Origin: Qipengyuania proteolytica
Lineage (GTDB): Bacteria; Pseudomonadota; Alphaproteobacteria; Sphingomonadales; Sphingomonadaceae
Reading direction: 5' to 3'
Assembly (NCBI RefSeq): GCF_019711565.1
Contig: NZ_JAIGNN010000001.1
Location: 868,001 to 932,000 of the forward strand
DNA: 64,000 nt
Positions 63,118 to 64,000 of this stretch are shown here, piece after piece. The position numbers and the translations under genes were made by a program. The notes beneath the pieces are model-generated. The model was not told the DNA's origin, did not search any database, and worked only from the letters and a program-made list of their open reading frames with translations. Position 1 is the stretch's first letter; each line of letters starts with the position of its first letter.

Positions 63118-64000
63118 TCCGCCGCCTCCGCCATCTGCACGTGACCCCACTCGGGCTGGATCGGCGGTTTTAGCCCGGTCTCGGCCTCGCAATTGGCGCG
63201 CAGTTCCTCGATCGAGGGACCGTAGTCGAACAGCTTGTCTTCCGTGCGCGCGCTGCGCATCTCGTCACGCAGCGAGGCCGTCGCGGCCCCGTCGACCGTG
63301 CCGCTGGCGTCGGCCACCACGCCATAGTCACGCGCGCCTTCGGACGTCACGAGCCCCTGCCGGATCTCGAGCCCGACCGTCGCTGGATCGCGGTCGAGCG
63401 GATCGCCCCAGCCGCCGCCACCCCAGGTGATGTAGTGCAGCTGGTCGCCCGCGCGCACGGCGATGTCGTCGGTCTTGTTGCCGACGATCTCGGTCGTGCC
63501 ATCCGCGCGTTCGAGCACCTTCCTCGCCCGCTTGCCCGGCAGGCCGTTGTTGACCCCCCAGGGCGGGACGAACCAGCGGTCGTCGTGGATGCCGATCTGC
63601 CCGTCGGCGAGGAAGCGGTACGTCATGTGGATGCCGTTGCCGCCGCGGTGGAGGCCCGCCCCGCCACTGTCGGGCTCGGTCTCGTACCGCTCGATCCGCA
63701 TCGGGAAATAGCGTTCGAGGAATTCGTTGGGCACGTTGGTGAAGCCGGGCCAGAGCGAGTGCCCGTCCGGCCCGTCGCCCAAGGGGCGGCCGGGGATCCC
63801 GCCGAAGCCGATCTGGAACAGCTGGAACCAATCGCCCTCGCGTCCCTCGCGGTTGTCCCACCCCGAATAGAACAGGTGCGGGGAGGAGCTGAAACCCGCG
63901 GCATTGAGGAACTCCGGGGTCTTCTGCCCCAATAGTCCGCCGAGGATATCGAAGATACGCCCGAGGGCGTGGGTGCGACCCGACAGGGCTGCCGGGAACT
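63114..64000 (-). CDS. Hydantoinase B / oxoprolinase family protein, partial
   Basis: The last 295 codons of a leftward gene whose 5-prime part lies beyond the right edge; the frame stays open to base 64000. Family features are LLGQKTPEFLNAAGFSSSPHLFYSGW, FQIGFGGIPGRPLGDGPDGHSLWPG, RYETEPDSGGAGLHRGGNGI and YITWGGGGWGDPLDRDP, all of which are typical of the HyuB/OplA C-terminal half. HyuB works with HyuA in ATP-dependent opening of hydantoin or 5-oxoproline rings; hyuA would be expected just upstream. An in-frame TTG at 63932 is internal, not a start. Confidence 0.92.
   Translation of the reverse strand, partial: FPAALSGRTHALGRIFDILGGLLGQKTPEFLNAAGFSSSPHLFYSGWDNREGREGDWFQLFQIGFGGIPGRPLGDGPDGHSLWPGFTNVPNEFLERYFPMRIERYETEPDSGGAGLHRGGNGIHMTYRFLADGQIGIHDDRWFVPPWGVNNGLPGKRARKVLERADGTTEIVGNKTDDIAVRAGDQLHYITWGGGGWGDPLDRDPATVGLEIRQGLVTSEGARDYGVVADASGTVDGAATASLRDEMRSARTEDKLFDYGPSIEELRANCEAETGLKPPIQPEWGHVQMAEAAE

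Overview
The window is chromosomal DNA of a GC-rich alphaproteobacterium, most likely order Sphingomonadales and close to Erythrobacteraceae. This is inferred from the base composition, the ybgC-tolQRAB-pal order, a PdeM-type ligase-associated nuclease, a GH16 gene with a LacI-like operator, and heterotrophic marine-type gene content. Coding density is high, and 4-base ATGA/GTGA or 1-base TGATG overlaps mark many operons. I saw no insertion sequence, phage, CRISPR array, tRNA or rRNA.

Bases 1-4200 hold the Tol-Pal envelope operon, starting inside ybgC. Bases 4200-13400 hold a small membrane protein, a J-domain protein, a DUF1963 protein, an ATP-grasp gene that seems to start with CTG, a Cys/Met PLP enzyme behind a highly structured leader, a DASS transporter, an S9 peptidase and infC, which seems to start with ATA. 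Bases 13400-17100 hold pdeM, hemF with a perfect FNR-type box upstream, and a KtrB/KtrA potassium system. Bases 17100-25400 hold a GH16 enzyme, an M1 peptidase, a LysM-FecR protein, a CHASE2 histidine kinase, a lipoprotein and an OmpR-type response regulator.

Bases 25500-34400 form a sulfide/persulfide and respiration island. An ArsR regulator and a peroxiredoxin face leftward. Facing rightward are a persulfide-dioxygenase-like hydrolase, a YeeE/YedE-type permease pair, a DUF442 protein, an SQOR-type sulfide:quinone oxidoreductase, a SulP transporter and a CIO-like cytochrome bd oxidase with a DUF2474 peptide. A perfect 17-bp palindrome sits in the divergent promoter. The inferred flow is sulfide to persulfide to sulfite, with electrons entering the quinone pool and leaving through bd oxidase.

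Bases 34400-43350 hold an acetoacetate-decarboxylase-like gene with a large FAD oxidoreductase, a 1155-residue TIR / degenerate cyclase / ATPase / helical-repeat protein, and moaA-moeA. Bases 43500-50940 are the least explained block: two paralogous secreted serine hydrolases flank a leftward set (DUF1611 P-loop protein, ABC exporter with substituted catalytic residues, outer-membrane barrel), followed by a CapA-like lipoprotein. Two palindromes lie in its divergent promoter.

Bases 51000-57600 hold acs, a small secreted protein, cysNC and cysD, and a LuxR-type regulator divergent from cysD with an 18-bp inverted repeat between them. Bases 57700-64000 hold a split acyl-CoA dehydrogenase pair, an aldehyde dehydrogenase, and a tightly overlapping hydantoinase B / CoA-transferase III / cysteine-hydrolase operon that runs off the right edge.
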